Origin: Angiostrongylus vasorum
Taxonomy: Eukaryota; Nematoda; Chromadorea; Rhabditida; Metastrongylidae
Length of the DNA: 64,000 nucleotides
Assembly: GCA_018806985.1 (NCBI GenBank)
Contig: JADANN010000032.1
Span: 2,005,501 to 2,069,500, forward strand
Reading direction: 5' to 3'
Part shown: one piece after another, positions 1-27,858 of the stretch
Layout of the letters: each line of letters starts with the position of its first letter
Position numbering within the stretch: position 1 is the first letter of the stretch
Notes under the pieces: generated by a model
The model's input: the letters and a program-made list of their open reading frames with translations, nothing else
Told to the model about the DNA's origin: nothing
Database searches by the model: none
Made by a program: the position numbers and the translations under genes

Positions 1-570
1 TATAACTATTCCAGCAGAGCTCGAAAAAGCCGAAAAGCTAAGTGCAACTACACCGTTGTGTTCGGAAACAAAAACGAGTAGCTCGATTTGAAATTTGTAA
101 TGCACTTCGGCGAGCTAAAGGGCCACTTTTTTCCTGCTAGAGGAACGAATGGAGACAATGCTGGTGATTTCTCAAGTAAAACAGCCTTTCCTACTCCTTA
201 CCACTCGGTCATGGATCGTCATCACAGCCTCTGGCAATATTGCGGCTGTAAGATCTGTGATGAAATCTCTCCAATTTTATAAACACGGATCTAAGGTGCT
301 AACTGAAAAGGGCTCCTGCAACTCCAAGACTGCATAACAAGGTCTTAAACTCTCCTGGAGATAGGCATGTTTTGGTGATTTTTGACGACGCATAGTCACA
401 CCTAGACGAGTTGATTGTGCTCTTCATCGTTGTTGTCAATAGTGATACTTCTCTAAAAACCGACCATACACGGAAACAATTCCTACTTTATGGTGACCTT
501 GCGATGTCATCTGTTGAACTTTGCCAATGTTTCTCTATACTGGGAAAAGTGAATCAGGAACGAAGGAGGG
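1..570. other. No recognisable feature
   Basis: Only short open frames and no known motif. Gene A exon 9 would be expected around here from the spacing in gene B, but its NYTG and WPWQ motifs are absent. Confidence 0.5.
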
Positions 571-1492
571 GGATTATAAATCTGTTGTTCTCTTTTGTAC
601 AGCAATCGCGAGGTTGTTATTCAGCACACCTTTACTTCCTTACAAATATAACACATACAACACGACGGTAGCTGGCGTTTGGGCAGTATCGCCTTCTTCA
701 GAGCCTGGAAGGGTAATATGTAATTTACTAGGTCAAACGCTTCAACAACGCAAACAGAATGATGAAAATCTGAACAATAATTACACGATCACAGGCCTCT
801 CGACAAAGCCACCGTTTCTCTCTGTTTTCCACCAAGGAAGAACAGCCGCTTAGAGTCGCATATGGTTGATTACTGTACCAACCCACATCAGAAATTGATG
901 CGAATATACGGGGTCAGGTCGCGCGTTACCTCTGTAACGAAAACTGCGACAAAGTACTCCACTAGGCACGCATAGGATACAAAAGCATAGCGGAGACGAT
1001 TTTGAAGTTAAAGTCAATATCCTCGCATAGGAGACTAAACACCAACGCGTAAACTTCTTGAGGCTCTTTGGATAAATGCCAAAAAACCCTACAATGAATA
1101 GTAGGGAGGGATGTCTAGAGGTCACATGCGACCTGGCCCCCATATGTTCGCATCAATTTCTGACGTGGGGTGGTGCAGTCATCAACCATATGCGGCTACA
1201 GTCAGCTGTTCTAATCTTCGTGATTGAAAGTCACGAAAAAAAGAGGTGGGTGTTTCGAGAAGCTGTTGATCATGTAATTGCCATAGAGTTTTTCGTCTTT
1301 TTTTAAGTGTTATTGAAACATTTGACTTAGTAAGTTGCGTATTAGTGTACCCTTCCAAGCTCTGAAGAAGGCGATGCTGCCGAAACGCCAGCTACCGTTG
1401 TGTTGTATGTGTTATATTTGTAAGGAAGTAAAGGTGTGCTGAATAACAACGTCGCGATAGCTGTAAAAAAGGGAACAACAGATTTATAATCC
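571..1492. mobile_element. Foldback (long inverted repeat) element, MITE-like
   Basis: Positions 571-740 are inverted at 1320-1492 with only scattered mismatches, and an inner pair, 859-925 and 1130-1200, is also inverted. No transposase is encoded between the arms. The right arm is followed by GAGGTTAATAGGAAGTCG, a motif found beside other repeats in the window (about 6145, 34760, 61650). Confidence 0.75.
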
Positions 1493-2217
1493 AATGCCGA
1501 GGTTAATAGGAAGTCGATCTTGGAAACTGTTAAAAGGAGGGGATTGTTCGTTTGTTGCAGAAGTTTAGAGCAGTAACTACTTCAGTTAGAGAAGGTCATA
1601 GATTTATGATGACGTGGTGGTGTTCATCATAGTACACTCCAGTGGAGGACTCGCATGCTCAACGTAGATAGCATCGCTTCTGAAATTGTGAGTCACCAGA
1701 AATTTTTAATATAAAAGACCTCTAAATTATGCTAGTGATTGAGATGATGAAGGCAGATAGTGCCTCACTCAGCTCCTTCGATTCCTAGATAACATTCTTG
1801 AGATGGTCTTCTGATGTTTAATATTGCAGTTGATGTCGCTGGTAATGGCTTTGCATATTTCCTCCCTCATTGGCTTATTCGTTGCAAGCATCCTGCGATA
1901 CCCTTATAAGTTATTTGATTAGAGGCTTTTGGCTCAACCAATACAGGATACAACCTCCAGAGGTTAATGTGGATGGCGTAAATGAATCCGACGTAAAAGA
2001 GGCAGCCTAGCCGATCTTCAGAATCGTTCTATGAGCAGGGTTGTTTTCCGTGGACTTTAACACTTTTGCCAGGATGGGACTTACTGCGTGGGCTCAATAA
2101 CAGGCTCAAATTGATTAATATGAAGGGAGACCCGTGAGCTAATAGCATAACTGCGATAATCTATTACAGATTCCTAGCAATGACAATAATTTGTGCGGAT
2201 TATACAATGAAAAATAC
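1493..2217. other. Gene A intron 8 sequence, nothing recognised
   Basis: It lies 3' of exon 8 of gene A. Apart from the MITE-terminus motif near 1500 it holds no identifiable coding or repeat signature. Confidence 0.4.
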
Positions 2218-19124
<16,907 letters not shown>

Positions 19125-19135
19125 CCTGAAATTAT
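19125..19135 (-). promoter_or_regulatory. 3' splice / candidate spliced-leader acceptor at gene A start
   Basis: The minus strand reads AATTTCAG, then G, then the start ATG. The same arrangement precedes gene B. In nematodes an acceptor one base from the ATG usually marks spliced-leader trans-splicing; a conventional 5' UTR intron is the alternative. Confidence 0.55.
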
Positions 19136-19352
19136 CAGTACGTTGAAAGTGAACTTGACATGAAAACTCAGGACAAGGAGTGCCACCAATTCTCTGTGAC
19201 TGTGCGTCTTGCACTCCTAGACGAGATAATGTTTTGTTACTGAAATCAAACATACCATGCGAATGGGGAGATTCACTGGAAGATGAGAAACTAAATGTTG
19301 TTCTAAAAAGCAGAGAATAAATAAACAAAATAGAAAGAACAACAAAGGTGAA

Positions 19353-19497
19353 ATAGAAGAAAAAAGAAGAGAGAAAGGAAAGGAAAGAAGAAAGAAAGAA
19401 AGGAAGAAAGAAAGAAAGAAATAAAGAAAGAAAGAAAGAAAGAAGGAAAGAAGGAAGGAAAGAAAGAAAAAGGAGGAAAGAAAGAAAGAAAGAGGAA
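19353..19497. repeat. (GAAA)n purine-rich simple repeat
   Basis: GAAA and GGAA units over about 145 bases, just upstream of gene A exon 1. It creates a long but meaningless open frame on the minus strand that joins exon 1. Confidence 0.95.
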
Positions 19498-19589
19498 TAA
19501 GCGAAGGTCAAAGCGGAAAAAGATGCCCAATTTTTTCAAACAAGTCTCTTCAAATGATAATAAAAAAAGGCTTGGTCAACCATAAGAAG

Positions 19590-20060
19590 CACAGAGTGAG
19601 ACGTGAAATCGGTGAGCAGACGGCTGTTATCTTTCAAAAGGAATAACTTTTACTTTAATTCCATGCAGAAATGTCAAATTAACAGTCTTTAATATTCCTC
19701 TCATTTACTGAGCCACAATGAGTGAAGCTCAGCTGGTGGTCATCAAGAGGTAAATGAAGTTATGCATCCAGTCGAATAAGAAATAACAACGCTCAGCGCT
19801 CGAAACAACCATTAGAAAGAGTGAAGACCAAGTTGTAGTTGGCAATGCATAAACTCAGGGCTCAAAGTATCCTGTGACGTAAATGAAGTAGGAGGAACCA
19901 ATGCTGTCAATTTAACAAATGGCGTTAGCATTGTTGGAACTGGCATCAGTTGGTAGATTATTTGGTCTTTAGTCACTAATATCATGAGTTCTTGAGATTG
20001 TCTAATGTGACAGAATGATGTTATCACTACATTTTCAATAAAGCACATTCATTGGGTTCA
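19590..20060 (-). promoter_or_regulatory. Upstream region of gene A, homologous to 49170-49760
   Basis: This aligns patchily but clearly with the region upstream of gene B; both share GTAGGAGGAACC and a GACGTGAA box. It is part of the duplicated unit and probably contains the promoter. No TATA box or defined factor site can be assigned. Confidence 0.5.
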
Positions 20061-20139
20061 TTCGAGGCCTTTAACAACCGAGATTTGTTGTTCTGTTGAA
20101 AATACTAATTTTGAGTAATCAAGGTGCTAGAAGTAGGAA

Positions 20140-20520
20140 AGGAAAGGCTGTAAAAGTGGAAAAAAGGGAAACGATACTTTCATAGGGATGTTGGGATTTG
20201 AGCAAAACTCGGTGCCGCAGATGGATTTCAATGCCGCCATCACTCACTCTTATGGGAGAGTCATTTGCTATCTAGGACCCGCATAGAAGCTTGGCTTTGC
20301 TTTGCCTTTCTTTCAATAAAGTTCTTGCTCTGTTGTTGGTAAGAGCATTCAATCGTCAACAGAAATGATCTGCGGTGCAAAAAATCCGCATTGAACCCAG
20401 TTAAGCTGGTGATGCAGTCGAACTCACAATCTCTTTACTTCTGTTTACTGCCTAATCTTTTGTCTCGGCTTAAGCTTAACTGGGTTCAACACCAATTTGT
20501 GCTTTCCACATAGTTACCGT
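20140..20520. repeat. Dispersed repeat (family 5-related)
   Basis: It shares GAGCAAAACTCGG and CATTGAACCCAGTTAAGCT with 55690-56180 and parts of 59330-59670. Confidence 0.55.
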
Positions 20521-20924
20521 CTGAGAATGCTTGTAGATAGAATTGTTAGGATAAAAAAAATTGGCAGAGAGCAAAAACAAGTCAAGGGTCGTGGTTGGCG
20601 CAGTGGGTAACAAGGGTCTAATGATAGCCAAAAGGCTTAAAAGGGTAAAAGTATAAAGCGTTTGGCAATAATCAATCTTTTATGCACGCGCCATCATGCA
20701 CACCACCTTATTAACCCATTCGGAGCCGTATGGTCACTGCAGTGCGCATAACAGTTTGGACTAAATGATTGGGTTTTCGGCAGGCAATGCATCCCGATGC
20801 AGTCGGTATTTCATTTGCTGGCACGTAGCTTTGCAATGTCTTTCCCTTCCATCTTTTTCAAATTTCATTGAGCCTCAACAAGAACAATCAGTGATTTTCT
20901 CCTTGACTGAGCTAACACAAGCTT

Positions 20925-21200
20925 GATATGAACTTTTATTCGGCTAATGTTTCGGCGCCTTCGGTTCCCTATGAGTCGCGTTTATCCGAGTTGATGTAAC
21001 AGAGAGCCGATGGTCCACAGTTGGTCGTTATCGAGATGTGGATGTTCGCCGTCGCATCCAGTCGGATCCAGTGGAGGAAACGCCGCTCGAACGAGGAGCT
21101 TCACTCAGCGGTGCTCTTTTATACAGCGCACACTTCTGGCCACCGTATGTGATCTGCTGTTTGGCCGTCAACGCGTTCTGTAGCAGTCGGTAGTTCATTT
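20925..21200. repeat. Dispersed repeat of the CGTTTCGGCGCC family
   Basis: TTCGGCTAATGTTTCGGCGCC, ATGGTCCACAGTTGGTCG, GATGTGG and GTCAACGCGTTCTGTAGCA occur in the same order as in the copies near 50315 and 50665. Confidence 0.6.
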
Positions 21201-21339
21201 GCTTAGTGAAGTTCTCTATTCTATCGACACTCCTTGGCCATTGTTGAGAATATGTGGATGGACAAATACAGAAACAGAGTCAACATAAACTGCATAATGC
21301 TCTCAAACTGCAATGTCGCCTGTAATGCATTTGCGATGT

Positions 21340-22005
21340 AGACTATAGCAGTACATAATAAATAGTAGCATACATATCATTCATACTGCGATGGAGCAAA
21401 GTCTCTGCAATCCCTGTCATAATCACTTCAGGTCGTTTAGTTATTGAGGAAGAACTTTTTATTGTGAAAAGACCAGATGGTCCGGAGCCGACGAAAATTG
21501 CTCGTATTCTAATGGGCCAGCTACGAAAAACGGCGTCAGGACGGAATGTGTGAACCATAATAGAGGCGACAAGTAGCAGTGGTTTGTGGCGACATACCGC
21601 TGTGTGAAGTCGATGTTTGAATCATCCCATAGAAATATGGTAGTAAGTTTTCCAAGTACCGTACTTGGCTGCGATTATGAAAACGATATTATTCGGCTAT
21701 ACCCAGCACGTCAGATCAAACCAGTACATGGACAATATATATTGAAGGCAACCTCTAACCAGTGCGCTAGAGGACTCAGGTGGAACCAGTGGCCAGGTAT
21801 AACTTCGTGATGTCCACGTTATAAAAAAAATGGCACACAATTTGGATGTGAGATAGCAGCTACAGATATTAGAAAAAAAAAGCAACACGCATAACCAAAT
21901 GTTTAAGTTGGGAAGAGAATTTTTTATTATTGTCAGCAAGAATCTATCGTAAGATGCTATGACACTTGGATACTTGGATACATGGATACTTGGATATATG
22001 GATAC
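21340..22005. other. Intergenic; right end homologous to upstream of gene B
   Basis: From about 21910 the sequence aligns with 53260 onward upstream of gene B. A short repeated TACTTGGATA motif occupies about 21965-22018. The remainder is unrecognised. Confidence 0.4.
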
Positions 22006-22009
22006 TGGA

Positions 22010-22385
22010 TACTTGGATAACCAGTCTTCACTTGGTGTGCGGCCTCCATCAAATTCTCCATTTTCCAGAGTTTGCTGGTTTAGCCACTGTGTTTCCCTAG
22101 AGTCCTGAGGTTGGTCTGGCCAAAGTCTGCCCCAGGTCGTCATCACTGCAGGTAATCGCCGCGCTTGTGGATCAGAGGGTGACTTGCCACCATGTGACTA
22201 CTTGGATACCAGGACGACGGCGGATCCTGGTATTGGTTAACTCTTAGCTAGGCTTCCCGATGGTAAAGCCGGACTCCTTAGCTTGCAAGGAGCTGCTGGG
22301 GGTGATGGATCTCCCAGTTGTACATCGCAGCCCGACACCCAGGAATATCTCCTAACCACTATGAGGAGGTAAACTGTTAGGAGGC
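22010..22385 (-). repeat. Dispersed repeat family 4, reversed
   Basis: It contains the reversed GTGGATCAGAGGG and GTCCTGAGGTTGGTC segments of family 4. It splits the block that is homologous to 53260-53910, so it inserted after the duplication. Confidence 0.65.
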
Positions 22386-22559
22386 TATCACAAGATATGA
22401 AGTATAAACAGATAAAATGCATGAAATACATAAAACATGAACAAAACATGAGGTCGGCAATATTGTTAGCGCGCAAAAACGAAGACAATTTTTGAAATCT
22501 AGATTCGATGAGAATAGGCAAGGAGTGAGCTCGAACGAAACGACAAAGTTTTACGACAA

Positions 22560-24935
22560 AGGAGGTATTCCAACAATTTTAGAAAAAATAAGGATCATGA
22601 GTTGAGGAAACTTACCACGAAGGAGAAGGCGAAGCGTTCTACTTGGGCGTGGAGAAGCTCTACAGAGAAGACCAAACATTATTCAAGATCATCAATGGAG
22701 GTCTTAGGTTCTTTTTAACACAGCTTGGAGATAGAAGAACGTCTGAAGAAGGCCATATTGGGACCCCAATGAATAATGACGGGCAGGGAGACCGGCTGCC
22801 TGAGTTTATCATGACGACCAAGACTACTCACAGTAGCTCGCTATTCCAGAAGCCCCACTCTCAACGCTTGGCGTAGGAGTCTCCCAATGGAGAGTCTTAT
22901 AGCGAAATAGATCACATCATAGTACATTGAAGGTTTTGCCTAGCAGATGTTACTGTTGTCACAAAAATTCTACACAAGACTAGACCCAGTCACCTTTGTG
23001 CAACATTTCATTTTTCGAGGAAAGGAGAAGAAGCCGCTGAATTCAAAGAACGAAGTCTCAAAACCATCATAAGCCGGTGCTTAATCAACTCATGAGTCGG
23101 CTGCTGCGAAGAAGCCGTTCTTGATAACATCGACGAAGACTATGATCGGCTCATTCAACATCTTCACGTTAGCGCTATGAAAGCTGAGAGTTCGAAAGTC
23201 ACCAAGAGACGTCTGCCTCCAAACACTCGAGTTGATACGCCAGCGTGGAATTGTACGAGCTGTAGGCAACAGCCTACTCACGTTTGAAGGTGCAACACAA
23301 AGCAGACAGACGATAAATAAAGATCTTAAAGGGAGGAGAGCAGCAGAAATAGTCGAAGCTGCAGAGGCTGGAAAAAAGCATTCGCAAAGCCCATCAGAGC
23401 ATCACCAATTGCAAAAGCAAGATGGATGCACTCTTACGCAAAAAGCGGAACAGTTGCAGCGTCCAGAAAGGCAATAGAAGAAAATCATTTACAGTTACTA
23501 CTCAGATCTCTTCAGCAGCCACGTTCTCCTATTCATATGAAATAAAGAAAGATGGATATGTCGGAGCACCGGTTCTCGCTCCAGGAAAAAGACATGCCGT
23601 TTTGTCGGTGAAAAAGTCTGACACCATCACGTTCGAAGAGGATCAGATCTGAACACTTGAAGAACCTTCCGCCAGTCCTCGTAAACCATGGTCTCGGGTC
23701 TTTAGACAATACCTGTGAGATTGCAAGGTGGAAGGGCAGCATGACCGTGCTGTTGTTTAAGAAGGGTGACCTCCACGATATAGACAGCTATTGCTCAATC
23801 TACTTGCTCTCTGTTGTCTACAAACGTTCCACTCGAGTCATGCAAAACAATATTGACAGAACACTGGACGAAAGGCAGCCATGTGAGCAGGCAGGGGTTT
23901 CGAAAAGGATTTAGTACGATGGACCACTTCCACACGGTAACAAGGCTCACTGAAGTGTCGCGAGAGTACAAAAGACCTCTGTCTCACTTCCATTGATGTA
24001 AAGAAGGCCTTTACCTCAATTGAGGTTGAAGCAGTCATGGAAGTCCTGGGAGTCCCTACTCAGTATATGAAGATTTTTCGTGAGCTGTATAAAAACTTCA
24101 CAAGCAAGATATCACCATTCTACAACGATGTTAACATCGACGTCAAAAAGAGGGGTTAGGCAACGTGGTACCATCTCGCCAAAAAATATTTACCGCCACC
24201 TTCAAGAACGTCATGCCTCAACATTGGAATGGGATAACATGGGGGGTGAAAATTGATGATATCATCTCACAATCTCACAAAAACGTTGTTCATGAGAATC
24301 GGATTGATTTCGTATACGTTACTGACGCTCAACTGAACGAATATCTTCAAATGCTCCAGTTACGTCTTCCTAGGTCGGGAAATCAACTTGACGAACGACT
24401 TAGCTCAGAGTTGAGCAGACGGAAACGAGCGGCTTAGGGGAGCTTTCAAGAGCATCCAGGATGTAGTGAAGAGAACAGAGAACACCTGACTCCGTGCCCA
24501 CCTTTTCAACTCATTGGTACTTCACGCCTTAGCGTATGCTTCAGAAACCTGTCCGCTGAACAAGCGGCATGAAAGATCACTTAGCATTATTAAACGCACA
24601 GTCGAAAGGACGATGCTAGGAGTACAACGCGTCACTCAATTAAGGGAAGGGATCCGAAGCTCTGACCTGCGTCAGCGATCAAAAATCAAAGATTCCGTTT
24701 TATCTTCCAAACTGTCGAAGATAAGGTGGGCCGGACACATAATGCGTATGAATGACAACCGATGGACAGGAACCGTTAATGAGGGGATTCCCCGGGATGT
24801 CAAACGTACTGCAAGAAGACCACCAATCCGATGGTCAAAATTCTTCGAAAAAAAGTCTAGAAGAAAAAATATGATACTCAATGAGTTTCAGAGCGAGCAC
24901 AACCCACTGGACCACTCCTACACGTGAGTGAGAAA
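22560..24935 (+). mobile_element. RTE-type LINE, longest copy, inactivated
   Basis: Pieces in order on the plus strand: endonuclease (FYLGVEKLYREDQTLFKII, SEIDHIIVH), a linker, then reverse transcriptase (SEHLKNLPPVLVN, KKGDLHDI, DERQPCEQAG) and a C-terminal domain ([40 protein letters not shown]). Stops and frameshifts are frequent. The FADD catalytic motif is lost in a deletion near 24260-24350. The 5' end is truncated within the endonuclease. Confidence 0.85.
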
Positions 24936-25173
24936 AACGGAAAATTTACCAGCGCCCGCTCGAGTCATTCGACGACCAACGAGAACAGGTGACACAGGTG
25001 ATGTTTGAAGCCAGCGTTCTGGTAATCGCCATATCGCTATTGCTGCATTTATATTGTCATGTCTATATAAAGGTGTGATTAACCAAGTTTGAGGTCTCAA
25101 ACTCCTCACCAGCGAAAAAATCTGCATGGGTAATTCAGCTAGAATCGATCTAATGATATTGGTCAGTGATAGA

Positions 25174-25558
<385 letters not shown>

Positions 25559-25823
25559 CTTATTGTTGATCGTGACCATCGTCATAAACGAAGGCGTAAA
25601 GCAAATGTATGAAAACTGCTCTGGTTCCGCACAAACCTGATGAGGGCTAACGTTGCCACTATTAAAGTCCTCGTTTCCTAACTAAGGCCATGTCTGTGTT
25701 GTTAGTTTCACAGTTCCTTTATCCTTTATAATTTCTTCTAGTTCCTCTCTTATTTACAGTAAAACCAATATTTCGATGTTTTTCTTTCAGCGAGTCAGCC
25801 AAGTGGAATTAGGAATAAAAGGA

Positions 25824-26090
25824 TAGACTTTTCGACTTTGATCAATCTTTGAGGGATGCGCCATGCATTCAACTTCATTAAGCATCGTTGCAGGTGAGTG
25901 AATGCATATCTGGACTTTACAATGACTCGCGTTGGCCTACCGATGTATCGAGACAGTGCTACTACCCTCCTAGACAAGTACTAATTTGCCGACCCCGTAG
26001 GGATGGCAGGCTTGGTGCACCATGGGCGCGGAGATCGACTCCACGTGTGTGTCGCAGTGGTGCCTCCAATCACTACGCCGTGCGCGCCCT
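25824..26090 (-). repeat. tRNA-headed SINE-like repeat (family 1)
   Basis: Reversed copy ending in CACTACGCCGTGCGCGCCC. Confidence 0.75.
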
Positions 26091-26384
26091 AGCAAGTGGA
26101 ATTACTTCGGCAAAATGCGAACAATTATCATCTCACGCCCCTTTTTAAATATTTAAAAAAAAACTAAAATTCACACTTCACCGTTAGAGTTGGGCCCACG
26201 AAAAGTGTTTTAGGATCTTCATGTGTCCACAAGAAGGTTTGTATATGCGTAACCTACTGTGTAAGGAATACTTCTCACTATCAGACCGAAGAGAGGTAGG
26301 TGAACTTTCCTGGTACTGCCCGAGAAGGCTTCTGAGATTAATCCAGAAACGTGTAAGTTGAACAAACTTGGAAAATAGAGGCCA

Positions 26385-27025
26385 CACACATCGATCAACT
26401 ATCAAAAAAATTGTCGCTTTGGATTGTCGTTGGCGCTTCATCTGCGCAAGCAGAACGGCCCGTTTCTTTACCGTGTTGTGACGTGCGAAGAGAAATGATG
26501 TCTCTGCGACAAGCAGCGGCGTTCAGCTCAGTGGTTGACCGCGATGGAGCTCCATAGCATTTCGTAAACCAGAAATGATCACCCCTTACCGCTGGGTGGT
26601 CCACTGCGCGTTCGATCCACTGCAGCGTACTGAGTCTAAGTGGGAAGATCAAGACAGGGAATTACGTGCAAAAAGTCGATGAAATGCATTAGAAACATCA
26701 ACTGCTGCTCCTCTCATTGAACAACAGGAAGAGACCAATTCTCCTTCACGATAACACGCAGCCACATGTCGCGCTAGTGAAGCCGCAGGCTTGAGTGAAC
26801 TGGGCTACGAAGCTCTGTCTCGTCCGTCATATTCGCCATACCGTTTGCCTACCAACTATTATTTAAGGGTTTCGTAAGCTTTCTAGCTCAGAAATCCTTC
26901 AGAGAGTAGTCCAAGGCCGAGAGCATTGCAATACTTCATTGTTTCTCGATGTTTCACGGATTTCAGAAGCTCAGAATTACTTGCGACTGGTACAAACAGA
27001 CTTTGCTGTGGTAAAAAAAAATATG
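26385..27025 (+). mobile_element. Mariner transposase relic
   Basis: In shifting frames it reads RKQNGPFLYRVVTCEEK, then a stretch corresponding to the LLHDN-PHVA catalytic block and a YSP...LPTNYY-like block, ending in a tryptophan-rich C-terminus. Several stops break it. Confidence 0.75.
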
Positions 27026-27124
27026 ATTGAGATCAGGTTGGGTGAAGGCTATGAAGACTTTCATGTGTGTAATCTGCTGTTTCTGGGTGTGGATGGCAGC
27101 CGTCTTCCTGTGTGAGACATGTAG

Positions 27125-27490
27125 GTTTGTGTGGTGTATATCACAGTGGTAGTGATGTCGATCATTACCAGCACGGTGCTAGTTCATTTCCGCTCCGAGC
27201 CAACTAAGCCTCTCATCCCTTAGTCGGAAAAATTAGTATCGGGCTTGTCCGGGGAAAAAAACCATTCTTTGGAATCAAACTGGGAACACTCCAGCTCGGC
27301 AATCCCAGGACTCCAGGGAGATTTGTCTCAACCAGCATTCTACGACATTCGAGATGAAATGGAAATCCCGAAGCAGTAGCCGAAGCCACACGTAAAAGTT
27401 GGAAGATCTTCGTGCATGGTGGATGCGAGGAAACGAAATGAACGTGAGAAGTGCTGGGATCCGCACCGTAGACGTGAAGACGGGTCGTAT
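27125..27490 (+). repeat. tRNA-headed SINE-like repeat (family 2)
   Basis: Head ATATCACAGTGGTAGTGATG, body CGGGCTTGTCCGGGG, tail GAGGAAACGAAATGAACGTG. Confidence 0.75.
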
Positions 27491-27742
27491 AAAAATAAAA
27501 AATAAAGAAATCTACTGTTATCAGACCCGGTTAGGAGATGGCACGCCCATAACGTTCTGTAACAATATGGAATAATTTGTGGATGGAAAGCAAAATATCT
27601 GTAAGAAAAAGGTTCCGCTATGAATTTGCAGGAAAATCTAGAGTGAGCTGAAATTCTGAAAACGTTAAAAAGGCGAGTGAAACTCACACAAAGCAAAAAT
27701 AGGCAGGACATAGGTAAGCGAAGGACTAAGCAAAGGATAAAA

Positions 27743-27748
27743 TTTATT
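27743..27748 (-). terminator. Polyadenylation signal of gene B
   Basis: AATAAA lies about 35 bases downstream of the TGA stop of the last exon, a normal distance. Gene C has only an AATGAA-like variant at the corresponding place. Confidence 0.6.
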
Positions 27749-27782
27749 CATTGCCTACAAGAAATATTGCAGCAGAAATAGA

Positions 27783-27858
27783 TCAACTTTTTGTTGCTTT
27801 TGCATTCTGGATCCATTCGGCTATGTACTTCTTTTTCCTGACGACGAACGTTCTTCAC
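27783..27858 (-). CDS. Gene B last exon, one extra A
   Basis: It matches gene C's last exon (VKNVRHQEKKYISEW) but is 76 rather than 75 bases. An extra A in a run of five near 27832-27836 shifts the frame; the intended stop TGA is at 27785-27783. A polyadenylation signal AATAAA follows on the minus strand at 27748-27743. Confidence 0.85.

Noticed and set aside
24514..24927. 137-codon frame as a host gene
   Set aside because: It is the C-terminal domain of the degraded RTE LINE ([21 protein letters not shown]).
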